The translations under genes and the position numbers were made by a program. The notes beneath the pieces were generated by a model that saw nothing but the letters and a program-made list of their open reading frames with translations, had not been told where the DNA came from and made no database searches. Shown here in pieces: positions 10,539 through 22,089 of a DNA stretch of 64,000 nt (the stretch's first letter is position 1; the number at the start of each line of letters is the position of its first letter). Origin of the DNA: Xanthostigma xanthostigma. Lineage: Eukaryota > Arthropoda > Insecta > Raphidioptera > Raphidiidae. The stretch covers positions 52,091,665 through 52,155,664 of the forward strand of contig OY754468.1 of NCBI GenBank assembly GCA_963575645.1, read 5' to 3'.

Positions 10539-11506
10539 GACGTGATAACGTCTTATAAATTGATGAATCACCAATCTTATAAATTGATAAAACACCGACT
10601 GCATGCACGAAAAAGTGTAACGTAACGTTCCTAACGTTCGTAACGCGTAACGTCCGCCTGACCCTGTGCGTGCTTTTTGCTAATTTCTCGCTCAATTTAA
10701 ATCAGATCGGTTTGAAACCAGTCTTAAACGAAAGAGGAGAACATTTTACATAGATTTCGTATAACAGAATTTGCCTAAACAGTTTTTTTATACAAATTTA
10801 TATAGAAAAATAGCTGTATAAATGCAATGTTGTCTAATGCATGGCGCGACGCGGTCAGTCGTCTTTGTTTGCCGTACATGGAAATTAGAAAATAACGTAT
10901 GTCTTGTCTTAACATGAAAACGGCTGCATTTCTAATGTTTAATTCAATTTTTTGACATTAGTATTTTGTGAAATGCAAAGCCTTCTAAGTTAACTATTGG
11001 AATAACTAATTATTATTAGAACATAATACTTTGACAGTTGCAAACGTCACTTTTGACATTTCTTATCATTCCGACACCAAGGATAAGCGGATTGAAACCA
11101 AATTTTGGGAGGATGTTTGATATGCAAATATGAAGTGGCCTATTGTTTTTGGGGAACATCGGCGCATGCGTAAAAGAATATATCTCTTATAATGATGTTT
11201 TATATAATAATAATATTATAGTTTTTAAAACGGTTTATACTCTATCTATTTTTACTAGAAATTTTTGTAAATTTTTTGGGGAAAATCGGCGCATGCGCAA
11301 AAGAGATACATGCCATAGTTGTTTTTTATATAATAATAGTGTACTTTTTATAGTGTTTTATTATTCTACTTAATAAAATTTACCTAAATTTGAAGCGAAA
11401 GATGCAATATCATAGATTCGAATTATTATATAAATTTAGGTTATGTATTACGGAATACGTTATCACGTAAAACTATCGTCCGTAAACCGACTTTACAGAC
11501 AACCAA
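10539..11506 (+). mobile_element. HINE copy 3, long form
   Basis: Starts GACGTGATAACGTCTTATAA after a T8 run and ends with the 3' hairpin and AACCAA before a T run. It holds the full internal region (CTGACCCTGTGCGTGCTTTT; ATACAAATTTATATAGAAAA; CCAAGGATAAGCGGATTGAA). Compared with other long copies it has an extra ~310 bp block (about 11115-11425) before the 3' end, itself containing two diverged copies of a GGGGAAnATCGGCGCATGCG unit, so this copy may be ancestral-like or may contain a later insertion. Confidence 0.85.
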
Positions 11507-11540
11507 TTTTTTTTTTTTAATTGTGGGACTAATCAACTTT

Positions 11541-12372
11541 CAACTTCTGCATCCTCACTTCGTAGCAGTCATAGACCAATCAGGAAAAAACATTAAAGGT
11601 TAAACGTTGTCAAGCATATTGTAACAAAACTGCTGTAGTCCGTGGCGGAAATTATTTATTAACAATAATAAATGGTTAACAAAACAGTAAAAGACACAAA
11701 CGAAAGCGTACTTCTTTAACTTAACAGAAATAATAACGTTTACAGAAACAAAACTAATAAGTCTAGATAATAAAATAAATAATAATAACAACAGAGAATA
11801 AAGAGTCACTAAATTATGTACACAAAATATTTACTACAACACAGGAACACAACTCAAAGTTTATCAGCACACTTGTCTATTAACTATAAATCATTTATGT
11901 AAAACCACTCACTAAAGTTTATTTATTTTCACAGTATAACTGAATAATGTATGTCGTAATGCCAGAGCACTGTGTCAACACATGAACAACACGAAAACTA
12001 ACTAACTTGCCCACTCTGCTCGCCTTTTATAGTTTCGGCCCGCGCTTAGTCGAACGTTCTAGAAGAACATTTTCCTTTTCCAGGCAAATTCTCAGAAGGT
12101 CGATCCAGACTCCAGGACCTTTTCTTTACATGCATTACATTCTCCAGGCGATTCTAAGAAATCGGGTCTAACTTCGCTACCTGCTTTCCGCACCGATATC
12201 CCTTCCTTTACATGTATTTGTGTCTCCAGGTCGGGTGTTTTTACCTGTTCTCCATTGTTGTTGGTTCTAGTGGTTTCTACAGAATTTATAGTAGTCCCAT
12301 CGAGGGGCACGCAACAATATTTTTCGTTCTGTTGAGCAGCGTAGGAGGAGATACTGCGTGAGAAGTAGGGAC
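11541..12372. mobile_element. MITE-like repeat J, split by a solo LTR
   Basis: Left part (ATCCTCACTTCGTAGCAGTC, CCAATCAGG, to about 11619) and right part (about 12317-12372, GAGCAGCGTAGGAGGAGA, GCGTGAGAAGTAGG) match one continuous repeat at 47825-47950. The LTR at 11620-12316 interrupts it with an ATAT duplication, so the uninterrupted copy shows the empty site. Confidence 0.7.
11620..12316 (-). mobile_element. Solo LTR, ATAT target duplication
   Basis: Begins TGTAACAAAA and ends GGGGCACGCAACA, bounded by ATAT on both sides (11616-11619, 12317-12320). A TG...CA end structure, 4 bp duplication and 697 bp length fit a gypsy-type LTR. On the minus strand a TATA box (ACTATAAAAGGCGAGC, near 12025) lies in the expected place, so transcription would run leftward. 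No internal retroviral-type sequence is attached, hence a solo LTR from recombination. The minus-strand ORF at 12092-12403 crosses its edge and is not a gene. Confidence 0.75.
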
Positions 12373-12528
12373 TAAAAACTTGAAAATGCGTTAGTAAAAT
12401 CATATATACCCGACTAAAATTTATTCGTATCAGGATTACCCATCTATAGATGGTGTTGAAAATACATAAGTCCTACTGTAAATATATTTTTCAAAATATA
12501 CATTGTCACATTCACAAACGAACATGCT

Positions 12529-13249
12529 TTAAGGAGGTTGATCCGTTTTACGAAAATAATGAAAAAAAATCTGAATAAAGTTTTTTTAATAAATTTTTTT
12601 ATGACAAAATTTTCTGTAAAAAATCCAAAATCATTAGGAGATTTATAAAGTTAAAAATTAAAAAAAAAACTTTTACATGTAGTCTTATGGAAAATATGTC
12701 AACCTAGCATGCAAACGGTACATTTTAATTTTTTGCAAATAAGCAAATAATGTCAGCAGTTCCGAAAACTAACTATATGTAAAGCATCGATGTCTTACGC
12801 ATACTTTAATATTTTTTTCAATTTAATTAGGAGACTTTTAATCAATAAAAAAAATTATTAAACCTTAGCACTTTTCGATTATCTATGGACTTTTATTCTT
12901 GACAATTTTAACAATTTTAAGTGAATTTTCAACTTTTTAATGATTTAATTTTTATTACTTCTAATTTCTTTTTTTAATTATTTACTGCAAAAGATATGTA
13001 AAATACAGATATTTACATAAATTTATTTTTTATAACCTAACTTTGAACAAAAAATTCAAAAGTTAGTTCATTAAGTAAAATACTGAAATAATTAATTAAT
13101 ATTAAAAAAAATTATTTATTTACGCCGGTATGACAATAATTTATTGGTATCATCGACTTATATCCTTTTGTAAAAATTTATTATGGAAAAGTTCCCATTT
13201 AGAATTCGACTTACTTTTGATTGGGACTATAACGCATCAATCTCCTTAA
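12529..13249 (+). mobile_element. TTAA MITE, copy 1
   Basis: TTAA at both ends (12529-12532, 13246-13249). Termini GGAGGTTGATCCGTT and (reverse complement of the right end) GGAGATTGATGCGTT. A second copy with the same design is at 56104-56783. TTAA duplication suggests a piggyBac- or Kolobok-type transposase in trans, not present here. The interior is AT-rich, no ORF. Confidence 0.8.
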
Positions 13250-13722
13250 GCTTTATGTCATATTATAAGTGTGTTTTCCATGGTCAATATTGTATGATTA
13301 GAATAGATAAAAATGTGGAGCTGATTTCCTATATTTAATTTTTGCGGCAGTAGAGATTTGAAGTGTCTGATGTATAGTAATTAAAATGCCGTTGTTTTAA
13401 TAAGCAAACCGTTTAATTAATTCATTTCGCGTTCTCCAAACGGACGCGGAGATTTTTATCAGCAACCGTGTAACATAATACAAGTGGATTAGTAACGAGT
13501 AGTGAAATTGTTGCAGATACTGTTTCTGACTTTCTAATCGCTCTTATTCCGTTCGTAGTTGTTATCTGTAGTATCTTTGATTGTCAAAAATTGATATTCT
13601 GCGGGTTGTATAGAACTTCCACCTCTAAAAGCATGCGCAAACCCAACCATCATTTTGGAAAGTCTAATCTTTCCATATTCCTTTTGTTCTTGTGTGCATT
13701 CATAAATATACTTTATTAATAT
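13250..13722. other. Non-coding stretch
   Basis: No gene or repeat boundary recognised; ends at the ATAT target of the next element. Confidence 0.4.
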
Positions 13723-14002
13723 TGTTGCGCGCCCCTGTTGGGACGACTATGAACTCTATAGAATGTTCCAGAGCACATGAACAACTCACGAACATCTAAC
13801 CAACTGACTGACTTGCCAACCACTCCGCTCGCATTTTATAGCTTCGTCCCTCGCCTATAGAATGTTCTGGAAGCATCTCAACCTTTCTTGCATTGTCAAG
13901 ACAATTCTAAAATCGGGTTATTACCTGCTTTTCAGTGTTGTTGTTGTCGTGGTCTGGAACATTCTATGGAGCCCATAGTCGTCCCAACAGGGGCACGCAA
14001 CA
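13723..14002. mobile_element. LTR-related palindromic element, ATAT target duplication
   Basis: 280 bp starting TGTTGCGCGCCCCTGTTGGG and ending with its near-perfect complement (CCCAACAGGGGCACGCAACA); the inverted arms run ~50 bp and include GAATGTTCCAGA. ATAT flanks both sides (13719-13722, 14003-14006). The right end and interior (GAACAACTCACGAACATCTA..., CTCGCATTTTATAGCTTCG) resemble the solo LTR at 11620-12316. It looks like a small LTR derivative whose two ends both come from the same LTR terminus. Confidence 0.65.
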
Positions 14003-14354
14003 ATATAGTTTAAAAAGTACATCGTATATAAACAACGCAAATAGTGAACTCTAAACAAATTATAAAATGATAAAATATTATCTTCTTTAGCGAAAAGTAA
14101 ACTGCCAGACCAATGATAAAAACAAAATGTTTAACCAAATAAATCATTATTTACTATCTGTTATTTGTAATTTATAAGTACGATAAATACTTCGGGTCTG
14201 ACGCATTCCTTACAGTTGCCAAGGGATTAATTAATTAATGAATTATTCAGGCTTTAGACTATGTTTACAACCTGTATAATATAAAAGCTATACTAAATAA
14301 TCCAGTTCAGCGTTATGAAACGCTCAACGACCCTAAATTAATAATGCAATTTTA
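14003..14354. other. Non-coding stretch
   Basis: AT-rich, nothing recognised. Confidence 0.4.
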
Positions 14355-14460
14355 TACTTCCACTCGAGCTGCTAGCCATAGATCGTCTATTACAAACCCC
14401 CAGTTCTCAGTTTCCAATCTGAGAATTGACTCTTAAAAGTGTAAAATGAATTTTATTGTT
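14355..14460 (+). repeat. tRNA-derived SINE-like fragment, diverged copy
   Basis: Shares ATTACAAACCCCCAGTTC, TTTCCAATCTGAGA and the A/T tail with the fragment at 6820-6930, with box B more decayed. Confidence 0.4.
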
Positions 14461-14978
14461 GAAAAACAAATTGACTATATGAAACACCCAGGCAACACAG
14501 GCTGATTTGAAAGAAATAAGAACAGTTTTTACTGCAGTGTTTTGTTTGCGCTCTTCAATTTTTAACGGAAACTCGTTTGAACAGTTGACGTAAAAACTGT
14601 GTCAAGTTCGTATTTTGTTTTAGATCAAACAAAAAATACATATATACAAACCACAGGATGTATAAAAATTGTGGCTTTAATTATTTAATAAAGAGATAAA
14701 ATTATCAAATTTCCTTCAAACTAAGACCACACTAATGTGGTCATAAACTTTATAAATAGATGTAGATTTTTGTAATAACTATAATTTCGGTTTTATAGTT
14801 GTTGATAAACAAAATACAGATATTAATTGTCTATTAAAATTGTGCATTCGTTTTTTTTTTGCGAATTCTGATGTAATTTACGAGCTCGTGGCCAAAAACA
14901 ATATACAAACCAGAAAGCCGAGACATCTTGGATGCTTGAAAAGATGTGAAAAAACTAATGTTTTGAAAAAACTGTTTG
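14461..14978. other. Non-coding stretch
   Basis: AT-rich, no ORF or repeat boundary recognised. Confidence 0.4.
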
Positions 14979-14981
14979 GGT

Positions 14982-15309
14982 ATAATACGCGCCACGGATC
15001 TAAAAGGTTCGGAAGTTAGTCAGAACCAACGTCGCAAAGGCACATTTTAGAGCCGTTGGTACTCCCACCACCTCCCAGCTACCAGCACGGAACGTGCACT
15101 CGTCGGTGATTGGCCGTGATCACTCGTTGCCTTTGTCACTTGTCGCTTTCCTGCTTTAAAGTACAGTCGAGTACGCAACTGTCAAGTTGTTATTGCTATT
15201 TTAGTTTTGTTGAGTTGCGAGTTTGTAGTTTTTCAATAAACTGTACAAGCGCAAGCCTGCATTCGTATCTAACTTCCGACCCTTTTAGATTCGTGGCGCG
15301 TATTATATA
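14982..15309 (+). mobile_element. MITE family B, copy 2
   Basis: Complete copy: TATAATACGCGCCACGGATC at the left and GATTCGTGGCGCGTATTATA at the right, with matching internal sequence (CCCAGCTACCAGCACGGAAC; TTAAAGTACAGTCGAGTACG). Confidence 0.85.
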
Positions 15310-16061
15310 TAGTGTTAGATTATCGAATATATAATTTATGAAAAAAAAAACAGTCAGATCTTGCTTTGATACATCATACAACCGACCGAAATTTCAACCG
15401 AAAAGTCTTTTTATTTATTTCTAGTTAGTTTTTAGTTTTTACTGATTGCTATTAAAACGGTTACATTTATTTCAATATAAATCATTATTGACATTTTTAA
15501 AACCAGCTTACCAAGTCTACAAAAAAAGTCATAGAAATACTAAGCAATTAATTTGGTATGCAACTATATATATTATTCTTACTTTATTGTTAAACACGAA
15601 TTCAATTTCCTATTTTTATTGTATTTTTTTATATTCTTTTTAAATTGTATGAAACTCGGAATTGGAGACTTCTCCGTGAGTTTCTCTCTTTCTTCTTCTA
15701 AATAAATAATATAGGAAACATACCATATATTCGACATGAACAGTTTTGCCTTTTCGTCACCGATTTAAAACCGGTTTAGCCATTATAACTTTTACTTTCA
15801 ATGTACATCACACGTTATTTTTGGACATAAATAATTTTGATCATTTTTCACTTTCTTCGTTGCTGATGCATAGTTCCGGAATTTCGTCGTTTATTTCCGG
15901 TTAGAAAACCTATTGTTTTTGTATTAAATTTACGCTTTTTAGTTTTTTTATGTGAGTATTGTTATTTGTTTGAATAAAAAATATACTGCAGACCCGGACT
16001 ATAATCTGCACCACTAACGCAGACGTGGGCGTGGCAGGTTTCTAAGAGGGGCGGCAATCAT
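15310..16061. other. Non-coding stretch
   Basis: AT-rich. Short ORFs at 15196-15381 and 15446-15643 have no family resemblance. Confidence 0.4.
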
Positions 16062-16238
16062 ATCCAAATATATTAAACATATATTTATTAATTTACTATA
16101 TGAATCATTATCTATCTATACTCGGTGCTGTGAGCGAAGGCAACAAAGCGTATCGAAAATATATCTGCGTCTCTTTCTTCGATGTAATTCCCTGATTTCT
16201 CCGATGATAGGATTGGTTGATGTATAATAATTGCATTC
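16062..16238 (+). repeat. Dispersed repeat 'G', copy 1 (truncated)
   Basis: Landmarks TTAATTTACTATATGAATCA, GAGCGAAGGCAACAAAGC, CTTTCTTCGATGTAATTC. Also at 16868 and 29552. This copy runs directly into a MITE B lacking its left end, so the two are fused. Confidence 0.7.
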
Positions 16239-16412
16239 AATCATTGTCGCGTTCCTGCTTTAAAGTACAGTCGAGTACGCTATTGTCAAGTTGCTATTGC
16301 TATTTTAGTTTTGTTGAGTTGCAAGTTTGTAGTTTTTCAACAGACTGTACAAGCGCAAGCCTGCATTCGCATCTAACTTCCGAGCCTTTTAGATTCGTAG
16401 CGCGTACTATAT
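16239..16412 (+). mobile_element. MITE family B, copy 3 (left half missing)
   Basis: Matches the right half of the family from the CTGCTTTAAAGTACAGTCGA block to GATTCGTAGCGCGTACTATA. The left terminal repeat is absent at the junction with repeat G. Confidence 0.75.
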
Positions 16413-16867
16413 ATTTTATGTGTTTGTGTTAAGATAACCGACCTTAAACGCAAGAAAATCTAGGACAGAAGTCTTGGAGGAAAGCTATGAATGAATTAAT
16501 ATTGGCAATGAATAAATATCTTGGGCAGTTACCTGAATTCGAATAGGTTTTACCTATACACTAAAGTGCCAACGTGTTGATGCATTTTGTTGTAGTCAGA
16601 CAACTAAAAATAGACCGTGACGCAATTGCGATCTCTTACATCATGGCCTTTCAGAATCTATTATAAACATCACATCGTATGTTTTGTTTGTATACAAAAA
16701 GATCGCTAATGTGTTTTGTCTTTTGTGCAAACAATACGATATTCAGTGAGGTGGTACAACAAACCAAAGGTTGGCTTAAAATCGAGCTGTTTGCTTTTAA
16801 GTGGAACAAAGTAAACATTTAACCTCACTGCGAAAAAATCATTGTTTTTTTTAGTGTTCTACTAGCA
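16413..16867. other. Non-coding stretch
   Basis: Nothing recognised. Confidence 0.4.
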
Positions 16868-17110
16868 TTTACCACATATATTTAATAATTTACTATATGA
16901 ATCATTGTCTATCTACTCAATGTGCGGTGAGCGAAGGCAACAAAGCGTATCGAAAATATATCTGCGTTTCTTTCTTCGATGTAATTCTCTGATTTCTCCG
17001 ATGATAGGATTAGTTGATGTACTTGCATTCAATCTGAATAAAGTATCTCTGTTTCAAAAACTTGGTCTTTTTCTATGACGTTAACATGGACGTACCCAGA
17101 TTTTGGCTCA
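16868..17110 (+). repeat. Dispersed repeat 'G', copy 2
   Basis: Same landmarks as the copies at 16062 and 29552 and continues further, through TTTCAAAAACTTGG, TCTATGACGTTAACATGG and ACGTACCCAGATTTTGGC. Only ~630 bp from copy 1. Class unknown; could be the 3' end of a LINE or LTR element. Confidence 0.7.
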
Positions 17111-17672
17111 GGAGGAAGCAAATTAGAAATTTCTTAAGCCGGGTCCCCCGTGCTTGTTTTGCCCCACTGGATACGCCAGTGCTTACGGCGTAAAAAAAGA
17201 CAGAAGTATATGTTTGCACCCTAGTAGTTTGATTGCGATTTTATTCCTATGCTCAGTATAGAATAAAAGTATATGATTTACCAGCATCTTTGTCGGTTCT
17301 ATACGATAAAGCGTTAAATAATCATCCCTGATGATATCTAACAAAGCGACCGCTTGAAATATAATTTTGTAATTTATTCTTCACAGAACTGGTGCTTGAT
17401 GTCAAGGCTAATGTTTCTCCTGTGTCGATGTCAATTTTGACAGAAACTTTAACCCGATCGTAACCGATTAAAATAGCCCACACTTTAAGTGTGACTGTGA
17501 ATACAAAAATTGGAATTTTGCTCTTTAGCGTTGCAGAAAATTTCAAACAGAAACGTCAGTAAAGTAGTTTCACTTAAAAAAAAACAAAAAAGTGAAATTA
17601 CTAATCGAGCTTCCGTTATCATTTATAGCTTGACCAGATTTAATGTATTCAAAACACAAAAGATGTGAAAAA
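17111..17672. other. Non-coding stretch
   Basis: A 74-codon minus-strand ORF at 17322-17546 has no recognised family. Confidence 0.4.
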
Positions 17673-17857
17673 TTGGTTGTCTGTAAAGTCGGTTTACGGA
17701 CGATAGTTTTACGTGATAACGTATTCCGCTCGAATATCATATTTAATAATACATTACTGCGCTCTCGCTTGCACGCACAGGGTCAGGCGGAACGGAACGT
17801 TACACTTTTTCGTGCGTGCAGCTGGTGTTTCATCAATTTATAAGACGTTATCACGTC
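17673..17857 (-). mobile_element. HINE copy 4, short form
   Basis: Both family termini, only 185 bp, keeping the GCACGCACAGGGTCAGGCGG block. Flanked by A runs. Confidence 0.85.
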
Positions 17858-18739
17858 AAAACGTACTGATGAAACTCTCCTTTAACCTCCTAGAGGTCGT
17901 TTCGTCAATATTGCGCGACTGTAAAAGGGTTAAATCGTCTGTGTAGGCGTTCAAAGTGACAATTCAACTTGTTGGCATTTAATTATACAATGTCAATGTG
18001 GTGCAAATCGCACATAGAATAAATATGTATTACATTTGTATGCATGTATAAACCCAACGAGTGTAGTATACAAAAACAGGCGTGATGTCATCCAACACCA
18101 CCGACTGGACTGGAGTCAAAATCCAGGGTCACTCCGTCACACATACTGTATAAAAAATGAACACGCTTTCAACGACGGTACTTTTGCTGCACAAATTTCA
18201 TGTCTGAGTATACAAGCTGTTTTGTAATCGATAGTAATAATAATTTCGTTAAAGCGTACGATAAACTTGTTTGAAATCTATCAAACATCGACAACATAGT
18301 ACATCCTCAAAATTCAATAATTACAATGAATGACAACTATTTCATATATACACGCCGTGACAACTTACCCGTCTCTGTAAAATAAAACACTTTATTGTCG
18401 AATGCTGTTTGATCCACTTGAGTCGTTGATAGATGACGCTTCGGTACGGCAGACTTAATTGAAAATCTTCTAATAATAATAATGTGTTTAACGTCCGTTT
18501 CTCGACTTTATGTCATAACAGACGCCATACTGTTTTTCATTTATCACACTTCCCGTTATTTTCTACATTTTTTCAACTTCCACTTAATTAATAACAATGG
18601 GCGAATGAAGGCATTTTAGGACATTAGGATAAGGTAGGCAAATTTTGTGCACAGGAGTTTGACAGGTAATCGGCCATGGCCTTGAATAAGAAACCAACTC
18701 GATATTTATCTGGAATTATTGAAGAAAACCATGGAAAAC
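17858..18739. other. Non-coding stretch
   Basis: No gene recognised; short overlapping ORFs only. Confidence 0.4.
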
Positions 18740-18880
18740 CTCAGCAAGATGGCCGCTACAGGAATTACTGTTTCTCGCCGAGAGGCAGCAGGAAAAAGTC
18801 CCAGTTACATCTGCCCCCGCCGGGTACCTTCCGAATGCGAGTGTAATGCTCTCACCACTACGCCACTCCGCTCGGTGATT
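18740..18880 (-). repeat. Decayed tRNA-derived SINE
   Basis: On the minus strand the sequence reads GAGTGGCGTAGTGGTGAGAG (box A form TGGCNNAGTGG), then ATTACACTCGCATTCGGAAG, as in arthropod tRNA-derived SINE heads. The expected box B GGTTCGAATCC is replaced by GGTACCCGGCGGGG, so it is probably damaged. Confidence 0.5.
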
Positions 18881-20763
18881 GAAATCTACCATTCTCCTTG
18901 TCAGTGATTTAATTATAAAGATTATTGGAAATTATTTAAGTTCATGTTTTGAAGAGGAAGAATTCTACTGACAGTACCGGCACTATGTCTTTGACAGGAC
19001 TTTCAATACACAAAGAACTTGACCCGAGCGAAGCCAGGTCGCAGCTAGTGCGGTATTAAAATGGAACGAGCTATAAATGTATCGCGGCGTTAGATATTGA
19101 ACAGACGCCAAACACTGACTGTACCGGAAAACATTAACTGATATCAAAGTTAATTCTGAATAATTCGGAATAGATGAATTCCCGACTGAATAAGTTACTC
19201 TTGTAAAGAATTAAAATTATATTGTTGTGACTACTCTCTTTTTGATGCGTGTTAAAAGTCACAAATGACCAAGCGCTTTCAAAGGAACCAAGGCGAGGAC
19301 TTCAATTGTTAACAATTGAAGCACGTATCGCGGGTGTAAAGCAGGGTGCGTCAGAACAAGTGGGTTAGAGGTTAGACCGCATAACGTGCACTTAACACCT
19401 ACATTCATATCGGTGTGTGTATTCTACACACATTCCTGTGTGTTGCTGATTTCATTACGTTGATTTAATGTATGTCACGGTTTATGATCTGTGAAGGCTC
19501 TTCGCGCGACCTGACATTATCGTAGAAATGGATCAATTCCGGAACTTAATTAAGATACACGGACCATTGACCGTCATTATGAAACTTGGTTTCCAGTGGT
19601 AAGAAAGCTCATGTCGAATTTTTACTGACGTCCACCATCTTCGGAAGGATCGCGAAGCTTCATTGTCAGATATAACCCCCGTAGGGCCGTATTCATAAAG
19701 ACTTGTTAAATCTCTCAATAGTTATTGAATCGTTAACTGTTATTGAACCAATAAGGAAAGTTGGTATTCGTGAAGCAGAATTGTCAAATATATAACTATT
19801 GACTCGTTAAGATTTGTCTTCTTATTATAAGTTGTTCAGTGGATATCAGGTAAAATGAAATATCCCTAAATATCTTATCTTTTTTACGCTAATGAAAACA
19901 AAACAATAATCAAATCTTTGTTAACATCTGATTATATTATATAATTGATAAGATTTCTGACTAATTTTCAGATAATCTTTCGTACTAACCAAATTAACAT
20001 GTGATTTATGGAGGGTAGAGATTCCCCTATGATGTGATTATAATAACACAGCCATATTGGATTAATTGTCAAAACCAAAAAGAAATGAAATAGAGTATAT
20101 TTCTTTCCTTGTCAAAAACTTAAGTTGTTCATGATTTTAATAAAGATTGTCTGAAAAATTAGTTCAAAACAATATTTGATCCTAAAAAAAATAAAACTCC
20201 AAAAACATTATCCGAACTTTGTAATTATCTGGAATAATACTAATAACCAAATTTACATGTGATCAATAACACAGCAGCCATATTAATCGGCCATGGTGTA
20301 ATTGTCATTGCCGACCGAACTAAATAACAATTTCAAAAAAGCTTTGCGAAAACGACTGAAATTTGAATTGAGATCAACGCGTTGACGACCTTTTAACCCA
20401 TTAAAAAAAACAGTCTTGACATATTTTATGTTTTGGTGAAACGGTTAAATAAATCATCTGCCACAATTGACTTGTGTGTAAACGCTTGCAGACAGAAACT
20501 GTAACTTATTTTGTCGTCTTTGATCGTAAAAACGTGACGATTAAACGGATTATTCGTCTGATTTGTTGATTCAACTGCAACTGCATGTAAAAAAAATAAT
20601 AAAACACAGTCGGCTTCCAGAAATAGCTACGAATAGGTACTTTGATGGCATATGTATGTTGAACTGGAATTGAGATTTTCTCTTTTGTTTCTGCTAGATT
20701 TCATGTGAAACATTATTGTGATCGTAATATCAAATACATGCAGGATTTATTTAAAAAGAATGG
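18881..20763. other. Non-coding stretch
   Basis: No gene. GGGCCGTATTCATAAAGACT at about 19683 resembles a common MITE terminus, but no second end was defined. Two diverged copies of an ACCAAATTAACATGTGAT... block lie near 19988 and 20248, so part of the stretch is repeated locally. Confidence 0.4.
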
Positions 20764-20926
20764 ATATCGTCGTTGGTTCTGTAATAAAAATATTATTTTA
20801 ATTCAGTTTTTGCTCATAGAAGGTAATACTAGTGTATAGAGCTCCGTTTCCTGAATCTTTTCATCTAAAAAACGTAAAATCTGCCAACTATGCACATAGG
20901 AGCTATTACAGAACCAACGACGATAT
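20764..20926. mobile_element. Short MITE with 23 bp perfect terminal inverted repeats
   Basis: ATATCGTCGTTGGTTCTGTA at the left mirrors TACAGAACCAACGACGATAT at the right (23 bp match in all). 163 bp in total, no ORF. The outer TA may be the target duplication. Confidence 0.75.
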
Positions 20927-21102
20927 GTTTTTATCAAAATAAACTTGAAAATTCATTTGGACTAAGTCACTTGAGCCGAAGTCACAACTCAGAACTCAGA
21001 TTGTTATCATATATTTTTTAGGGTTTTTGTTAATTAATTATTAAAAGTAACCGCTACAAATCACTTAACAATTCTAGATGTGATCTTGGGCTATAAGGAA
21101 CA

Positions 21103-21604
21103 CTAGAGTGACCTGTGCGAATTATTCGCACTAAATAAGTATAATAATAATTATCACTTTACAAAATTATTTTTTAATATGATTGCAGGTATTCAATTCG
21201 TTTCTAATTTGGCACACTGCTTAAAACGTTCTTCTTTTTGTTGTATTACAATATGAAGCTCAGATGACAGATCGAAGAAATATTTTACTAAAATTGTCAT
21301 ATAGAGGCGCAAGTAGCAAAAGCTTTGAGCTAAGCCGTCAGATGGCATCATGCAGCATTGCTGTGACGTTGTTCAGCGTTGCTCGCTGTTTTAAAATTAA
21401 AGCCGTCAGATGGCAAACGTTGTTCAGCGTTGCTGTATTTTAATTAATTTACAAAAACAAAAGCAATAATAATTTTTTTAGTTGTCGATGTCAGTAGAGC
21501 CAGCAATTATCTGTAAAATGATATATAATTTATGTGGAGAAATTGTGTGGTTTTTTCTAAAAAGGGAGGCAAACATCTTAACCTTAACGTATTAATATAT
21601 ATGA
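21103..21604 (-). mobile_element. Canonical Helitron (non-autonomous), family C copy 1
   Basis: Minus strand: A|TCATATATATTAATACG...GTGCGAATAATTCGCAC AGGTCACT CTAG|T. Helitron rules are met: TC start, 17 nt hairpin 8 nt before CTAG, A/T host dinucleotide, no TSD. No Rep/helicase ORF. Repeated ATGGCA-type units (CCGTCAGATGGCA; GTTGTTCAGCGTTGC) fill the middle. Confidence 0.88.
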
Positions 21605-22077
21605 TTCCTGTAAGAAAGACTGATTTCGATCCCAAAGTGTGGTTCTGTGTATATAAATTCGCAGCTTGACAGAGAAGATTCAATACTAATTTACAGTTAT
21701 GCGTTTGCGGAATTCTTGATGCGTTTCGGTTGAAAGACGACGTAGTCGTCGGAACGACGTTGCTATTCGCATTGCATGCTAGTCGACACGTCACACTTTA
21801 ATTAAAGTCTAATTAAACAAAGCACCAGTTTCTTCTGAATGCATTTCGGAGCTATTTTAATCCAAAACAGTGTCGTCTTTAAACCAAGTGACACGCTAAC
21901 TGAAGACGTCAAAGCAAAAACACGTACGTCTACGACGATTTTATCCGATGATTGCCCCGGCGCCGACTTACCAAACGTTTTAAACTTTTAAATCGACCAA
22001 CTAAATCATTTGTGAATGATTTAGTTGGGTCTCTGTTAGGTTCAATTTCGGATTGGGAATCCTATCGAATGCGTAAG
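21605..22077. other. Non-coding stretch
   Basis: A short hairpin (CAACTAAATCATT...AATGATTTAGTTG, 21998-22026) is the only structure seen. Confidence 0.4.
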
Positions 22078-22089
22078 GATAGAAAGTAT

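Noticed and set aside
12092..12403. Minus-strand ORF of 103 codons
   Set aside because: Crosses the boundary of the solo LTR into repeat J.
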